Below, piece by piece: positions 11,537 to 24,292 of a stretch of 64,000 bases of DNA. This DNA is from Pterobdella sp. o SKG-2022. Its lineage: Eukaryota > Annelida > Clitellata > Hirudinida > Piscicolidae. The stretch's first letter is position 1. Every line of letters begins with the position of its first letter. Where the stretch lies: contig OZ038321.1 in assembly GCA_964035795.1 (NCBI GenBank), forward strand, positions 6,980,079 through 7,044,078. The letters are read 5' to 3'. Under the pieces are notes generated by a model, which worked only from the letters and a program-made list of their open reading frames with translations, did no database searches and was not told the DNA's origin. Both the position numbers and the translations under genes were made by a program.

Positions 11537-11563
11537 ATATATAATATAATATAATATAAGAAG
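11537..11563. repeat. (TATAA)n-type microsatellite
   Basis: Short repeated ATATAATATAATATAATATA sits between the 5' end of LINE B and the 3' end of LINE C. It may be the 3' tail of LINE C, which reads on the minus strand. Confidence 0.6.
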
Positions 11564-11564
11564 G

Positions 11565-12475
11565 GTTCATAGTGATTTCTTTTTTGAAATATATTGTATT
11601 AATTCAGTTTTAAGTTATTATTTTATCAATTGTATTTAAGTTATTAGGAAGTTTATTCAAATATTTAGGACCCATTATAGATATGGACACTCTTTAGAAT
11701 TGTTATAATTCTCTTTTTAGTTATTTACTGATCTTAAATTACGACTATTATTATTAGTGTTCAAATTAAAGATATCGGCTAGAGTTGAGTGGAGGAGGTT
11801 ATGTTTGCGCTTATACATGTAAATTACGAATTGATATATGGTTATACTTTTTATGATCAGAATTTTTTTATTATAATCGATATGGTCGGTTTGTTTAAGA
11901 TTCAAGCAGATTCTAATGGCTTTGTTTTGGAGTTTTTGAAGTTTAGCTATTCTATTGTTGTAGGTAGATGCCCATATGTTATTGCAGTAGTTTAATTTTG
12001 ATTGGAAAATTGCCTTAAAAACATTCATTGTTTTTTGGTATTAAGAATTTTAACTTAGAGTTGCTATACATTTTGAGAGATTCTTATTCAATTTTATTGT
12101 ATGTTCTTTGAAAGTTAATTTTTTTGCAAAGTTTACTCCTATAAGTTGGATATTATTTTTGTGCTCTAGTTGATTATTATCCAGATTTAATATTATACTA
12201 AAATAGTCTATTTTTACATTGTTATTGTGAAAGATTATGAAATTTGTTTTTGCAGTGCTTACAGCTAGTTCGTTATGTTTGAAGTATTTGACAAAATTGC
12301 TTAAATAATAGTTTATTCTATAGTTTATAGTAGCATAATCGATATTTTTACTATTAAAAGAGAATGAGATGGATATGTCCTCGGCGTACATTATGGTGTT
12401 GGAAAAGGTATCAAGAGAAAAATCATTTAATTTTGTTAAAAACATAAGGTATTTAAGTAGATTGAGACACAACCC
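11565..12475 (-). mobile_element. CR1/Jockey-like LINE 3' fragment (LINE C)
   Basis: Minus-strand frames 12472-12050 and 12028-11717 carry the end of a reverse transcriptase. IMYAEDISISFSF is the palm box with YAED instead of YADD. It is followed by NFVKYFKHNELAVSTAKT and QLIGVNFAKKLTFKEH. The next frame has FQSKLNYCNNIWASTYNNRI and KLQKLQNKAIRICLNL, the usual thumb region of CR1/Jockey LINEs. The copy is 5'-truncated and frameshifted. Confidence 0.75.
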
Positions 12476-12539
12476 ATGTTTGTTATTTGAGCGTAAGCGA
12501 TTTGTATATTTCTCTGTTTCAATGTTCTAAAAAATTCTA

Positions 12540-12960
12540 TTTTCCTATTTCACTTTTTTGTTTGTATGTTTCTGTTATCCTCCTGATTTTTGTTTAAATC
12601 ATTTTTTGCAGAAACTTATTCTTTTTAAAGTGGGATGCTGTGGAATTTTTTTGATGAGCTCTATATAAGGCTTCTTTTCAGTCTCCAGTTCATGCCTTTG
12701 AGTCTTGATTTGATTTAGGTTCTATTTTCAGACCTGTTTGAAATTTCCTTGAAGATTTTCGAGTTAGTTATTTCATTTTTTTTTTATTATTAATGCGTTC
12801 AAAAAAGGTAGTTTTTGTTTTGTTGTTTCTACAGTGAGTCTTGGAGATGATTTTACCTCATTTAAACGTTTTAGAAATTTTATATATGCATTTTTCTCAG
12901 TGTTTTTTTTTTATTATGCGTTCATGTAAGTATTTAAAGCTCGGAGTTTGCAATTTTTAG
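12540..12960 (-). mobile_element. Penelope-like element fragment
   Basis: A minus-strand segment around 12779-12902 reads FLKRLNEVKSSPRLTVE then KQKLPFLNALI. This corresponds to the region after the catalytic box in Penelope reverse transcriptases (NIKFTVE.., LPFLDVLI). It is short and broken, and probably a separate insertion from the copy beside it. Confidence 0.5.
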
Positions 12961-14360
12961 AGTTTTCTGAATTTATATATTGGCTATTGTTACCTTCATT
13001 CTGCTTCATAGCTTATCTTATTATTTCGATATTTTTCTCAAAATTTTTGTATTTTCAGGCTCCTTTATTAATGCTGTAATGATTGGTGCTAAAAAAAGTT
13101 AAAGCTTTTTGGGGGGCAATTTTTGTGTTATTATTTTTTTTGGTTTTTCTTGTTTTTTTTTTATAATTATCACTTCTATTTTTTGTTTATTATGAAACAT
13201 TGTATGGAAACTTCTTCAAATACATTAATTCTTCATTCAACAGGGTTGGTTTAGAACAGAGCTTGTGGGCTCAATTCAAGGCTTTATTTAAAATCCCTTT
13301 CCAAGTTTTTGGGTTTTGGTTCGTATTTTTGTTATTAGTCAAGCCTTTGTTAAAAGGTTTCCTATAAAACTGTCGTGCTCAACGACTCATCTTTTTTTAA
13401 AGATGAAAGTGTTTTCTATTAAAGATATTTCATTGTTCTTTTTTATTTCTGGTGTGAATTTGATTAAGGCATTCCAGAAATTTCAAGTGTTCTGTCTACA
13501 TTTTGTTTCATTACCCCAAAATTATCATCCGAATAGACCTGTAGGGCTTATGATATTTTCATTTTTTTCTTTTTGCTAGTTTTGAAGTTTCTTCTATTGT
13601 GTAATTCATGAAAATTTCAGCTATTATTCCTATTAAACTGAGGCCTATAGGACTTGAGTTTTACACATAGTATTGCATATTAAGTAAAATTTGAAGTAAG
13701 GCATAAATCTATTAATTCGGTAATGGCATTCAAGGTGAGGTTGTCTTTGCATTTTTTGTCCTATTATGTCAACACATTCTTTGAAGGGAATAAACGGGTG
13801 AAGTGCTCCAGCATCAAAACTTATCAATCTTTCATTATGTTTTAGTTTGATGTTTTCAACAAAGTTTTGGCATGCAGGTTTTGATTTTTCAGTTGCGTAC
13901 ATTATTATTGGGGCTAAAAAGGAGGCTAGAGCTTCTTGTGGACAGTTTTTTTGCAGTGATATTTCTTGTTGGATAATCTTTCAGGCTTGTGGGTTTTATA
14001 GAAGGGTATGCATATGGTGTTATGGATCCTGATGGATAAATGTTTTTGCAGTTTTTTTCGTCTATTTTAGTTTTTTTTAAGTTTAAGTATTTTGTAATTT
14101 TATTTCAAGGTTTTTTGTTTTTTTCTTCAGTTTCAGGTTTTATGTTTTTGGAGGCTTCTATAGCTTTTTCGTGAAACATTGGAGAAGTCAAGGTAACGAA
14201 ACCAATACCTTTGTCTTGCGAGGTGGTAGCTAGGTTCTCATTTTAGGTACTTTGCACCTTTTTTCCATTTTTGTCAAGTTGTTGGTTATTTTTTTTCTTT
14301 TTTCTGGTGAGCTTTTTATGTTTCGAAGATGATGCCTATATATGGTATAGTTTTTGGTGT
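12961..14360 (-). mobile_element. Penelope-like element 1, reverse transcriptase remnant
   Basis: Minus-strand frames in order give QDKGIGFVTLTSPMFHEKA, PSGSITPYAYPSIKPTSL, the palm segment ERLISFDAGALHPFIPF (13902-13645), PIGLSLIGIIAEIFMNY (about 13650-13600), an IKFTPEIKKNNEISLIENTF segment and a KPTLLNEELMYLKKF segment. These follow the order of a Penelope RT. The catalytic box is destroyed by stops. The family is the same as element 3 at 17.6-19.4 kb, judged by the shared GIGFV, SGS(I/L)(T/A)P and PIGLSL segments. Confidence 0.75.
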
Positions 14361-14479
14361 TAGAAAAAATTTTGGACCGTTGTTCAATACTGCTAATGCA
14401 TGTGATAGAAGCGGGGTCGTCTGTGGGATTGGTGTTTTTATAGTGTAAGATTTATTTGTGTTGGTTTGTTTTTTTTTAA

Positions 14480-16330
14480 TATATCAAATTTTTTTATTCA
14501 TGTTTTATAAATTCGTATAAACACAGGATTATAAACTTTATTGAAGTGCGAAGCTTTTTGAAACTAATGTTTCATCATCAAGAAATAAACTAAATATCCG
14601 TTACCTAGCAACTACTAAAGAGAACACAGCGCTTAATAGTACGTTCAAAAAATTTTATACAAAGTCAAACCATTCCTAAACAAAGTTAATTTTCTAATGT
14701 CAATCTAGTCATTCAAACTAGGGCTAAATATTTTGATATAATAGGCTTCCAGAATTTTTCTCTTGTCCAACGAAGTTTTGTCCAGTATTTCCCAACAGAA
14801 AGTGTGATGAATTTTCCAACAGATGTTTAGCCGTTCCAACTTACCCTAGCGATATTCATGCTCCTTCCAACGTACCACAGCATTCCTCAGTCTCTCCAAT
14901 GTAAGTTTTGCAGCAAAAGCATGTACCCTTGTACTATGAAAATGTGATATTTTATCCTTCAAGGGAAAAAGTGATCTCATCTGGTTAGTGATTCATGAAA
15001 AGTTAACTAACTCTAAAACTGGTGAATTCCTCTATTATTTTGAAAATCATCGTCTCATTTCTTGGACAACAGGGCACTTTCAGATGTAGGTGAATTCTTT
15101 CATCAAACATGTTTTTAGGTATCAGATAATCCTTGGGCCTAGAAAAGATCGAAATCTGCGAATTGAAAAGATAACCCGTTTTTGAATATTTCATTACGAT
15201 CCAGTTAGTTTTCTCGACAAAACAAGATACAATCTTCTCACTTCTATGAAGGTCACCTTCGATGACACACTTCTTATACTGTTGGCACTTGAGAAGAGTA
15301 ATGAAACGGAAGTTTCGTGGATTTATGTACCACACTGAACCTAACCGTTCCATCTGCGAGCCTAACTATGTTAGAGTCAAGAAACTTAGATGGTAATAAT
15401 TCCAACGTCAGCTTTATGTTCCGATGATAATTATCCAAGGCTTGAAAAAGGCTACCAGTGCAATAATTGTTTTTGCGAACATTTATATAATCTACATATT
15501 TGATTTAGAAGGTGTGATTTGAAGGAATAACCTCCACGCTGTTCATGAAGCAATTCGAAAAGACCACCGACAGAGTCTCTCCTTGCCAATCCATCAATTT
15601 GCTTACAAAGCACTTCATTAGCCCAGAAAATATTTTGTTGTTACCTTTTCAAGCAATTTAGTGAATATCGATGTATTACAGTAAAGGGAGTTTCTTATGT
15701 GAGTAAATCTGGTCGCGGATATATTTGATAGTGAAATCAATAGGAAACTTTGTAAAGAGATTCCACGTTATAACTGACATCCTCTTTATTATTTCGTAAA
15801 GGGACAACTTATTTATGAGCTCAGGAAATAATTGAGTGTTTTTTAGAGTGTACCTGTTATCAGCCAACGGTTTAAGGTACCCTGCTAAAAGCTTGCCAGT
15901 CTGGTAAAAAAACATGCCTGTCTGATCAATGATTAGCCTCAATTTTATGTCTGATGGGGTTATGTCGGATAACGAAATGAATTTGTGGGTTTTCGCAGTG
16001 GCGAAGAAGTGCGCTGACTGGTTTAAAGTAAGTCTAATTGTCGAATGAAATTCATGATGTTTAAAGTGTTTTAATAAGAAGTTTTGATAGGACCTAAGAG
16101 CTTTAATGATGGAGTCGTTACATTTGGTATAATTCTTGGTCTTGATTCCTTCCTCCAACATGTCCGATACTTTCTTATAATCCACCTTATCCATTATGAC
16201 GACGCTCGAGTCCTTGTCACCCGAAAGTAAAACTATGTCTTTATTATCTCTGAGTTCTTTAGTTTTCAGAAAAGTTTTTTCCTTCGAAAGTTTATTATTT
16301 TGGAAATATGTTTGTAGTTTTTCTCAAAAA
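14480..16330 (-). mobile_element. Penelope-like element 2, RT plus GIY-YIG
   Basis: The minus-strand N-terminal part (16194-15676) has FATAKTHKF, KLRLIIDQTGMFFYQTGKLL and YLKPLADNRYTLKNTQLFP, the thumb/finger segment of a Penelope RT. The catalytic box near 15487-15498 reads YVDY instead of YVDD and is followed by SLFQALDNYHRNIKLTLE and FLDSNIV. A GIY-YIG endonuclease remnant has YIGET at about 14890-14903. The 3' part contains CTTGATGATGAAAC and CACTTCAATAAAG, typical of Penelope 3' ends. It is a different subfamily from elements 1 and 3. Confidence 0.82.
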
Positions 16331-16729
16331 TTCATGCAAGTTCTTCTCTTCTGCTGGTACTAGTGGATCTAGCCTCTCAGTCAGCGCTTCAAGTTCAACT
16401 CCTATGAGTTTTCTAATGGATTTACTTTTGTTGATGTAGCAGTGGTTCAAACCATTTTGAGTTCATTTTCTCAATTGAAAATTTTTAAGAAGGTCAAGTC
16501 GGTATTTAAAAAAAAAGTTGTGATTTTTGTGTTTTGAGAGGGCATTTGTTCATCAAAAACTGGAATAATCTCGAGAGATGCATTTTTTTGAACATGTTTA
16601 AGTTGAATTCTTTAAAGAGTTGTATATGTTTGTGAAGGCCATTCTGGTTAAGAATTAAATATTTCAGAGACATCGATGTATCTTTTTATTTTCAATACCG
16701 CTCCACACACATTCATCTTCAAAACTAGA

Positions 16730-17110
16730 ATAATTTGTGTAACAAAGCAAAAACGAACAAGGTGCAAGCAAAATAATTACACCAGTTAAATTGCAGTTGT
16801 GATCAAACTAAAGTCTGTATAGGTCAAACAAGTGTGAACATTGCCGCAAGAATGAATCAACATGAAAAAGGTGTAGAATTTAAAATTTGAAAACACGTTA
16901 GTGGCATCAGCAAACACTCAAGAAGTTGAAAATTGAGAGAACCCTGAAACATTAAAAATGTCCACAAATGGCAAGAATGCTACAAAAAACTTTAAGGAAT
17001 GTCTGGAGATAAAAAAAGAAAACTCCACAAAGTAGAGGTACAATGATCCTCAACTAACCATGAAATCGAAGGCCTGGGATCTTCTCAAATAAAATACCAA
17101 AATAACCTAA
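16730..17110 (+). mobile_element. Penelope-like GIY-YIG fragment
   Basis: A plus-strand segment encodes CDQTKVCIGQTSVNIAARMN then QHEKGVEFK, with a stop, then KHVSGISKHS and a run ending in EIKKENS. This is the GIY-YIG endonuclease tail of a Penelope element, with Tyr of the YIG box changed to Cys. It is truncated and dead. Confidence 0.65.
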
Positions 17111-17270
17111 AAGGAACGGAGAGATTATTCTCTTGATTAAAGATATTTTAATCAAAAAAATTTTTTTTCTATGATTTTTGACTTCCAACCCTAAATACAA
17201 TAATTAAATTTAACTTATTTACATCTTTTTAACATCTTAAATTTACTTATAAATAATATTTGAAAATTTT

Positions 17271-17540
17271 TTACGTCGAATTATAGAAAAACTAGTAAAT
17301 TTATTGAGCAAAAATAGCAGCTGTAATTTTCAATAAGTTTAACTTTATCATAAAACATTAGCAACAAAAGTTATTTAGTAACTATGGTTATAAAGCAGTT
17401 CAATTTTTTAGACATCGTATGTTCTTTTGTGAACTTGAAACCTCATTATTTGAAGTTTACTGGTAAAAAAAGCAGTTTAAACAAAGACTGTAAGTATTAA
17501 AATTTGGTTATTAACTTTTTTGAAAACAACTTACTTTTCA
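17271..17540 (+). repeat. Inverted pLTR-type repeat, left arm
   Basis: This arm matches the reverse complement of 19467-19662. Shared blocks include TTTACGTCGA, AGCTGTAATTTTC, CATAAAACATTAGCA, GTAACTATGGTTATAAAGCA and TTTGGTTATTAAC. It carries about 75 extra bases bracketed by AAAGCAGTT direct repeats near 17391 and 17470 that the right arm lacks. Confidence 0.8.
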
Positions 17541-17589
17541 ATGCTTTTGTTTCAATGTTAATTTGTAAGTTCGAAGAAAAATATATTTT

Positions 17590-19400
17590 CTCGTGTGGAA
17601 AAATTAATCTCCAAAAGTCATGAAAAAAAAGGTCTCAGGTTTTTGAGAAAAAACGAAGGAATAGGGTTTGTGGTACTGAAGTTTTGAAACAGAAATCTTT
17701 GCAGGCCTTTGAAAATATATGGTGTAAAAATGTTAACACTACAAAGATTGAAAACCACAATACAAAAAATGTTTCTAGAATTCAAAAAAAATCTATAAAC
17801 ATATTTATCATTCTGGTTCTCTAGCTCCCATAGCATACGCATTGATAAAAGCACACAAGCCTAATAAAAACTACTCTACCACATAATATCTCACCGTGGT
17901 AGCCCTCAGGAGGCGCTTGCATCTTACCTCATACTACTCATAATGCCAATAATACAAGATTTCACGCACATTTGCAAAAATTCTACAGAATTTTTCTAAA
18001 GTTTAAAAGATCAATTAAAGATAATGAATATCTAGTTAGCTTTGACGCAGAGGCACTGTTTCCGTCTATTCTACTGCAAAAATGTGTAGAACTATTTACC
18101 AAAAAACTGAACAGATATGGATTTGAAAAAATGAAAAAAAACTGGAACCTAATGATATAAAAGATCTCATAAATCTGTGTATTTTGTCTTTGGACTTTCT
18201 ATACGACAATAAACACTACCACGCATAACTCTGGACCCATTGGCTTGAGCCTACTGGTGATCATTGCCAAAATTTGGATGGACCACATTATAAATGAGGC
18301 AATGAAAATTTCAAAAAAAAGAAATATCAAAGCACCGTGTGTCTTCAAGGTACACATAAACGACACGTTTTTGATCATGCAAAAAAATCAACAATGATAC
18401 ACACAAAGTTTATAAATATTTTGAACGAAGTAGACACAAAAATAAGTTTCAAGTGTGAAATAAAAGTGACCTCCAGAATCCGATTCTTGGACACATGTCA
18501 TGAAAAAAAGATGGGAGTTTATCGACAACAGTTTACCAGAAACCATTACACACAGGGTTAACAATAAACCCTCAATCGAGCCAAAACTCCAATATACAGC
18601 TAGAAGTGTTTGAAAAAGCTGTATCTCTGGCTTACAAGTTATGTTCAAATGAGCTACATTCAAAAAAGAGATTTTCTGATAAAAAATTTTGAAGACATGG
18701 CTATAACAGAAAAAAATTACACCAAATTACCTAAACATAAACCCAAAAAATCAGAACCACCAATAAAAACAGGTTACGAATTAAGGTCAAAAAGTATAAA
18801 AAAAGCTAAAATAGAAAAAAACCAAAAAATAAGAAGCATATTACATTGGTCTCAATATCTTACATCCCACCTGAATCAACAGTTAAAAAAAGTATTCACC
18901 AATCCTTCACAACGTGTCTTTCCATTCCTTTTCTGGCCTCAAACTAGAAAAAATTTTGCGCTGCAAATAAAACAAAACACAATAGATTGGATCAAAAGGG
19001 CATATACAAAGTGAAATGTTCGTACAATCTTGAAAAGTGTTACATCGGGCCGACAAAGTTCAACATAAAGACCCGAATGAAGCAACTTGAAAAGGATGTA
19101 ACTTCAAATAGACTCAAACACAATTACAGGTATAAGCAAGCATGCACGAGAATGTTCCCAGAGAAAAGTTGACTGGGATAAGCCAGTGATCTTGGAAACA
19201 ATAATTAAAAAAAATAATGCATCTCTTCAAATGAAACTATTAGTACGGGAGAGCCCGGAGATAAATAAAATAAATCGGTAAGAAATGGTTTCAATGACTC
19301 ACAGTTGCAAGTGGACACAAGTGTCTAAGACCCAATACTGATGAAGTTGCAAAAATTGGACAATAAGAACTTGGGAAGAGCAAAAAAGGGGATGAATGAA
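17590..19400 (+). mobile_element. Penelope-like element 3, RT plus GIY-YIG, between inverted repeats
   Basis: Plus-strand segments in order are NEGIGFVVL (about 17655), PIAYALIKAHKPNK (about 17835), IISHRGSPQEALASYL (about 17890), YLVSFDAEALFPSILL (from 18030), SGPIGLSLLVIIAKIWM (about 18232), a degraded catalytic box HINDTFLI (about 18352) and SFKCEIKVTSRIRFLDT. A GIY-YIG domain follows with GIYKVKCS at 18999 and YIG at 19041-19049, ending RESPEINKINR near 19280. This is the full Penelope domain order. Frameshifts and the lost catalytic aspartates show that it is inactive. Confidence 0.85.
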
Positions 19401-19466
19401 GATAAATTTCTCTACATCAGAAAATTTTTTTCGAAGTTATAAATTAAATTTGAAATAATAGCATTG

Positions 19467-19662
19467 AAAAAAATATTGTTTCTAAAATAGTTAATAACCA
19501 AATTTTTGACTTATAGTCTTTGTTTAAACTGCTTTATAATCATAGTTACTGAATAAATTTTTTGCTGATGTTTTATGGTAAGGCTAAACTTATCGAAAAT
19601 TGTAGCTGATTTTTTGATTAGTTTATTTTACTAAAATTTTTTCATAAATCGACGTAAAAAAA
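19467..19662 (-). repeat. Inverted pLTR-type repeat, right arm
   Basis: This is the reverse complement partner of 17271-17540, with the same blocks in opposite orientation, ending GACGTAAAAA near 19651-19660. Similarity fades beyond it. Confidence 0.8.
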
Positions 19663-20449
19663 TTTGTTAAATACTTACATTTAATTTCTAATATTATATC
19701 TAAAACAATTTAAGAACAATATTTTTCATAATAACTTCATACTAATGCTTTATTATAAGGTTGTAATTAAGTAAACTTTGTTTTTTATTAAATTTTATCT
19801 ATAATTTCATCATTTTTGAAAAAATAAACGATAAACTATTGAAAATAAAGATACACACGGTGTCTGAAATATTTGATTCTGATATCTTTAAAAGCCTTTT
19901 GAACATTCTTGAAAGAATATCAAGAAAAAATTTTAACTTAATGTTTCAAACACTTAAACATCAAAGGGCAACTCACAAATAGTAGCGGTAATCATGTCTG
20001 AACTTCATACTTCATCTTTTTCATATCGGCTTATATCTCACCTGTATTTATGCACAACTTCTTTTCTATAGAAAAATAAGATTTCTTAGACATAATATCC
20101 AAATAAAATTGTTTTTGAAGTAGCATTTGAAATAAGCGAAAATGTTTTGAGGCTGAGAGAAGTTAACTTGCGTCATCAATAAATTAAGCTTGAACCGCTT
20201 AATAGAAGAATAAAAATTATCATTGGACAAGAAAAGTTTTTATAAAAATTGAAATTTTTGTTGCAGGAAAAAAATTTAGAAAAAAAAATTTTTAATATTT
20301 ATACATATCTGTAGTAGTAAACACGTTATTTTTCAGTCTACTCCAAACAATGTTCACATTAAACCAAATTCTGTTTTCAACAAGCAAAATGATGTAGATA
20401 AATTTTTAAATAACTAAAGTACTTTTTTAGAAAAGTTGTAGTTCATGAC
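19663..20449. other. AT-rich spacer, no gene seen
   Basis: No coding segment or recognisable repeat. Confidence 0.45.
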
Positions 20450-20925
20450 GAAGTTGAAACCAGTCTTTCCTAAGCTAGAGCATCTTCAGACGACTTGAAA
20501 AACTTGTCGAACAGAAGCACCATGAAGGAACATACTAAAGGTTTTATCGTGCAGTAAATTTTAAAACTTTGCTGAGTCCATGTGAAACTTGGACTGTTGT
20601 ATATCGATGTTGTTTTCACACTATTTCTTTTTGAATAATATTTAAAATACAATGGTAGAAATGAGATAGCCAAAACTTTGGTTTTGTCTAAGGCAGGCTT
20701 GCCCAGCATCCATACTCAAGCTCAACTTCGTTGGTCAGAGAACGTGGCTTGCATGCCAGAAAACCGTATACCCGAAAAAGTGAGTTACAGAATGGCAAAC
20801 GATCACGCAGACAGCAGCTAAAGCCCCATATGAAAGCTTTAAACTCTAAAAAATGGCATAATTGTTTGGAATAGCAATAAACAGAGCTGAACGTCGTAAA
20901 ACAGCTCAATATCATGGAAGTCAGA
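20450..20925 (-). mobile_element. Penelope-type terminal fragment
   Basis: On the minus strand this ends with SSEDALA, a stop, then CTGAAGATGCTCTAGCTTAG and GTTTCAAC. That phrase resembles the 3' terminal region of GIY-YIG Penelope elements, where hammerhead ribozymes are known. Upstream is hydrophobic open reading (20709-20470) typical of translated Penelope ends, not a real protein. The assignment rests on this motif only. Confidence 0.45.
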
Positions 20926-23900
20926 AAATTTTTAAAAATAGTTTTAGAAAAAGTATTTTGCGATAAGATTTGAAATGTTTCATGTAATGTTTCATTTTGA
21001 AGCTGAACGTTAGTGGTCGAGGAGGAACTGTGCTGTATCGGCGATTGTTTTGGAACTTTTGTGAAAAATAAAAAAATGATTATTTTTTCAATCAGAAATG
21101 AATTTATTGAAAATAAAAGACTTTTTAAAAGTTGACTCTATCATTAAAATATTTGTACTGTTATCGTTATATTCATCAAACAAAAACATTTGAATATTTA
21201 TTCACTGTAGAAAATCAAAGCTTCTAAGAACTATAAAGTTTTATTTAAAAGTTGAATAAAACACAGAAGAATGTAATAAGGCATCAGAATGCTAACACTA
21301 ATGGTACAATCTCATATAAAAAAGAGTTCTTCGGACAAGGTTGCTTGTTATTAATTTTCTCATCAAAGTTTCAATTTAATAGTTCATTCGTGCCAAAAAA
21401 TCTTCAACAGAACTTCAATGAAATAAAATACTTTTTTTTTAAATCTTGTAAAGTTACTATGAAATTCGCATTGACCTTCTAAAAAAGGCTCTTAAGCCTC
21501 CATCAAGCAAAAATCGCCTTTCGTAAGTGTTTATTGGCACGCTTAGCACAAACACTAGCCTTAATGCAACTTATCAAATTTAATTATGTAGGAATATTTT
21601 CCTGTGGGAAATACAGCTTTAACAATCTTATAAGCCTTCGCAAATGTAATTGTGGTAGTCATTTTTGAGGTAAAACATTAGTTGTTTCATTAAATTTCAC
21701 TTTTTCAAGAATTTTTTTAATGTAAAATTTTATTTTTTTGTTTTGAAAGTTTTCATTAATTGGAAAAATACTTTTCAAGCCAAATATTATTTTCTTACAT
21801 TTAGACCTTATTTAATTTTAGTTTTTTTGAAGATTATTTTTGTTTTGAGTTTTATTTTTTTTAATTTTTGACTTGAACAAAACTTTTATTAACAAATATT
21901 TTTTAATCTTTTATTTTCTTTTTCAAAAATTTTTAATACAAATTTAATTCCCATTTCACACGTTAAATTCCTTCATCCTCTAATCCCTAGAATAATTCTC
22001 TTCAAACTCTAATCACTTCAAAATACTCTTCTTTCTTCCGAGTTCCCACTTTATGATTCAAATAAAAACGTAGTTATAACAAAAATTATTTCATTCAAAT
22101 TGCATGTTATAGCATCGAGTAATGGTAGCAAATATAATAACAGAAATGCCGGTGGAATATTAAACTTATTATTGAAACAGATGCGGTAAATGTAATAAGA
22201 CCAATTACACCACTGCTTAGTAATTATTGATAAGCATTTGAATTTGGCATGGCGACCCCCTTATTCAATTGCTAGTGCAACCTCTCACCCACACGCCAGT
22301 GCTGTTTCGTATTCATTACTGCTGTTTGCTTCAATATTATTCTATGCTTATTTGTTATTCTTTATATTATTTATTTATTTTTATTATTTTTTTAATTTAT
22401 AGAATTTTTTCAATTTATATTATTATTCTTATTTATTTTAATATTCTTATTTATTTGGTGTTATTTTTATTATTGTTCATTTGTCACTTGTAAGTCGTAG
22501 GGCTGAAAATCTCTATAATAAAGTTTGTATATTTGAGTTTTGCTGTCTTGATTGGTCTCTCAGAGCTGTGTATTGAAGACACAGTGCGAAATGTAAAGGT
22601 ATGTTTGGATGCTTTAGGAGGGTGTTAATAGTTCATCAAAAATTATTTATTTAAACAAATAAAGAATCATACTCTTAGTTCTAAACAGTTTTATTTTGCG
22701 TGACCAATGCTTTTTCAATAATCTCTCTTGATCCAAATACTATTAATTTTGAGGATTTTAGATTGCCTGAAAAACTCAATGCTGCATGGTTCTTTTCTTA
22801 AATATTTAAACATTTTCTATTAAAAAAAATTTTTAGAATTAGACTTTCAGTGATGAGGAGAAAATTGATAAAAGTGAATATAACAAATAATTCTGATAAA
22901 CATTTGGTATTTAATACTTTCATTCAAACCCTAATGAAATAAGTTAAATCTTGAAAAGGAACATTTTTAAACATTGCAAAGGCGGCAAGTAGGTGAAGAC
23001 GGGGAGTGATAATGAAGAGAAACATTTCTCAGGTTAATCCGACAAAAGTAGTGTATGAATTCGACGAGTTATTTAATTACTGCTGTACACAGAACAAGAT
23101 TTGATTAGGAGTATCGCCACCTGGGCCCTGCATATCGACACCTCGGCCTCTCCGAGCCTAAGTTAATTTAGAAAACAAAATTTAATTTTAAATTCATTAA
23201 TAAGGAAGTGTTAACGTCAGCAAAAAGAGAAAATGTTGATTTGATTTTAAATACCTTGATAAATAAAGATTCTAAGTTGTAATTTTGGTGGTTGTAAGTT
23301 GCCATTTAAAAGTTCTCGTTGCAATTCAACCACCATCACTATTGCTTCAAATCAAAACATGTGGGTTTGTTTGAATGCCTTTAACACTGCAGTCTCTCAC
23401 TTTCACAGTGGAATCTTGCATTAAAACACAGGTTACATTAGACATCAACAACAAAGATTTTATTTCAGAAATGTGCGGAAAAAACATTCACATATCAGTT
23501 GAAATATAAGCTATCAGCAATGTTTGGAATATCGAACTGCATGGAAACCTTATACTATCTGTAACAGCACCCATGAAACCAAACAACCTTCAGGCAATTG
23601 TTTCCGTCTCAACTAAATATATTGTGGTTATGAAGAGGTAAGGTATGGAATGAAGGTTGTAAGGAGCTTAACATTATGCAGGGGAAACCAGAAGGGTTTG
23701 TGCCGAATAATATGTGAGTTGAATGAGAGTTTACTTACTTAAGGCGGCAACTATGTCGAGAAATGAGGGTTTTTAAATATTAAATTACGTTTAGGTTTTT
23801 CTAATATTTTTATAATCTCAGATTAATGAAAAAAAAAGAAGTTAAAACAGAAAATAAATATAAGAAAATGAAATATAAATAAAAAAAAAAAAACAAAAAT

Positions 23901-24023
23901 AAAAAAAAATTTAGCAATAAATAATAACTTATGAAGCGATGTAAACTAAAAGACGACACAAGTAATGATGACAATAATGATTGTTTGAACGTTAGCTAAT
24001 TGCTCCACAATATGCAATTATCG

Positions 24024-24025
<2 letters not shown>
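20926..24025. other. Long AT-rich intergenic stretch, no gene seen
   Basis: I see no conserved coding segment. Around 23080-23165 a slightly GC-richer patch (ATCGCCACCTGGGCCCTGC, CTCGGCCTCTCCGAGCC) looks like a small repeat fragment but cannot be named. Confidence 0.5.

Positions 24026-24292
<267 letters not shown>

Noticed and set aside
14545..14585. Hammerhead ribozyme in Penelope element 2
   Set aside because: CTTGATGATGAAAC lacks room for the central stem between the two core boxes; it is only a terminal family motif here.
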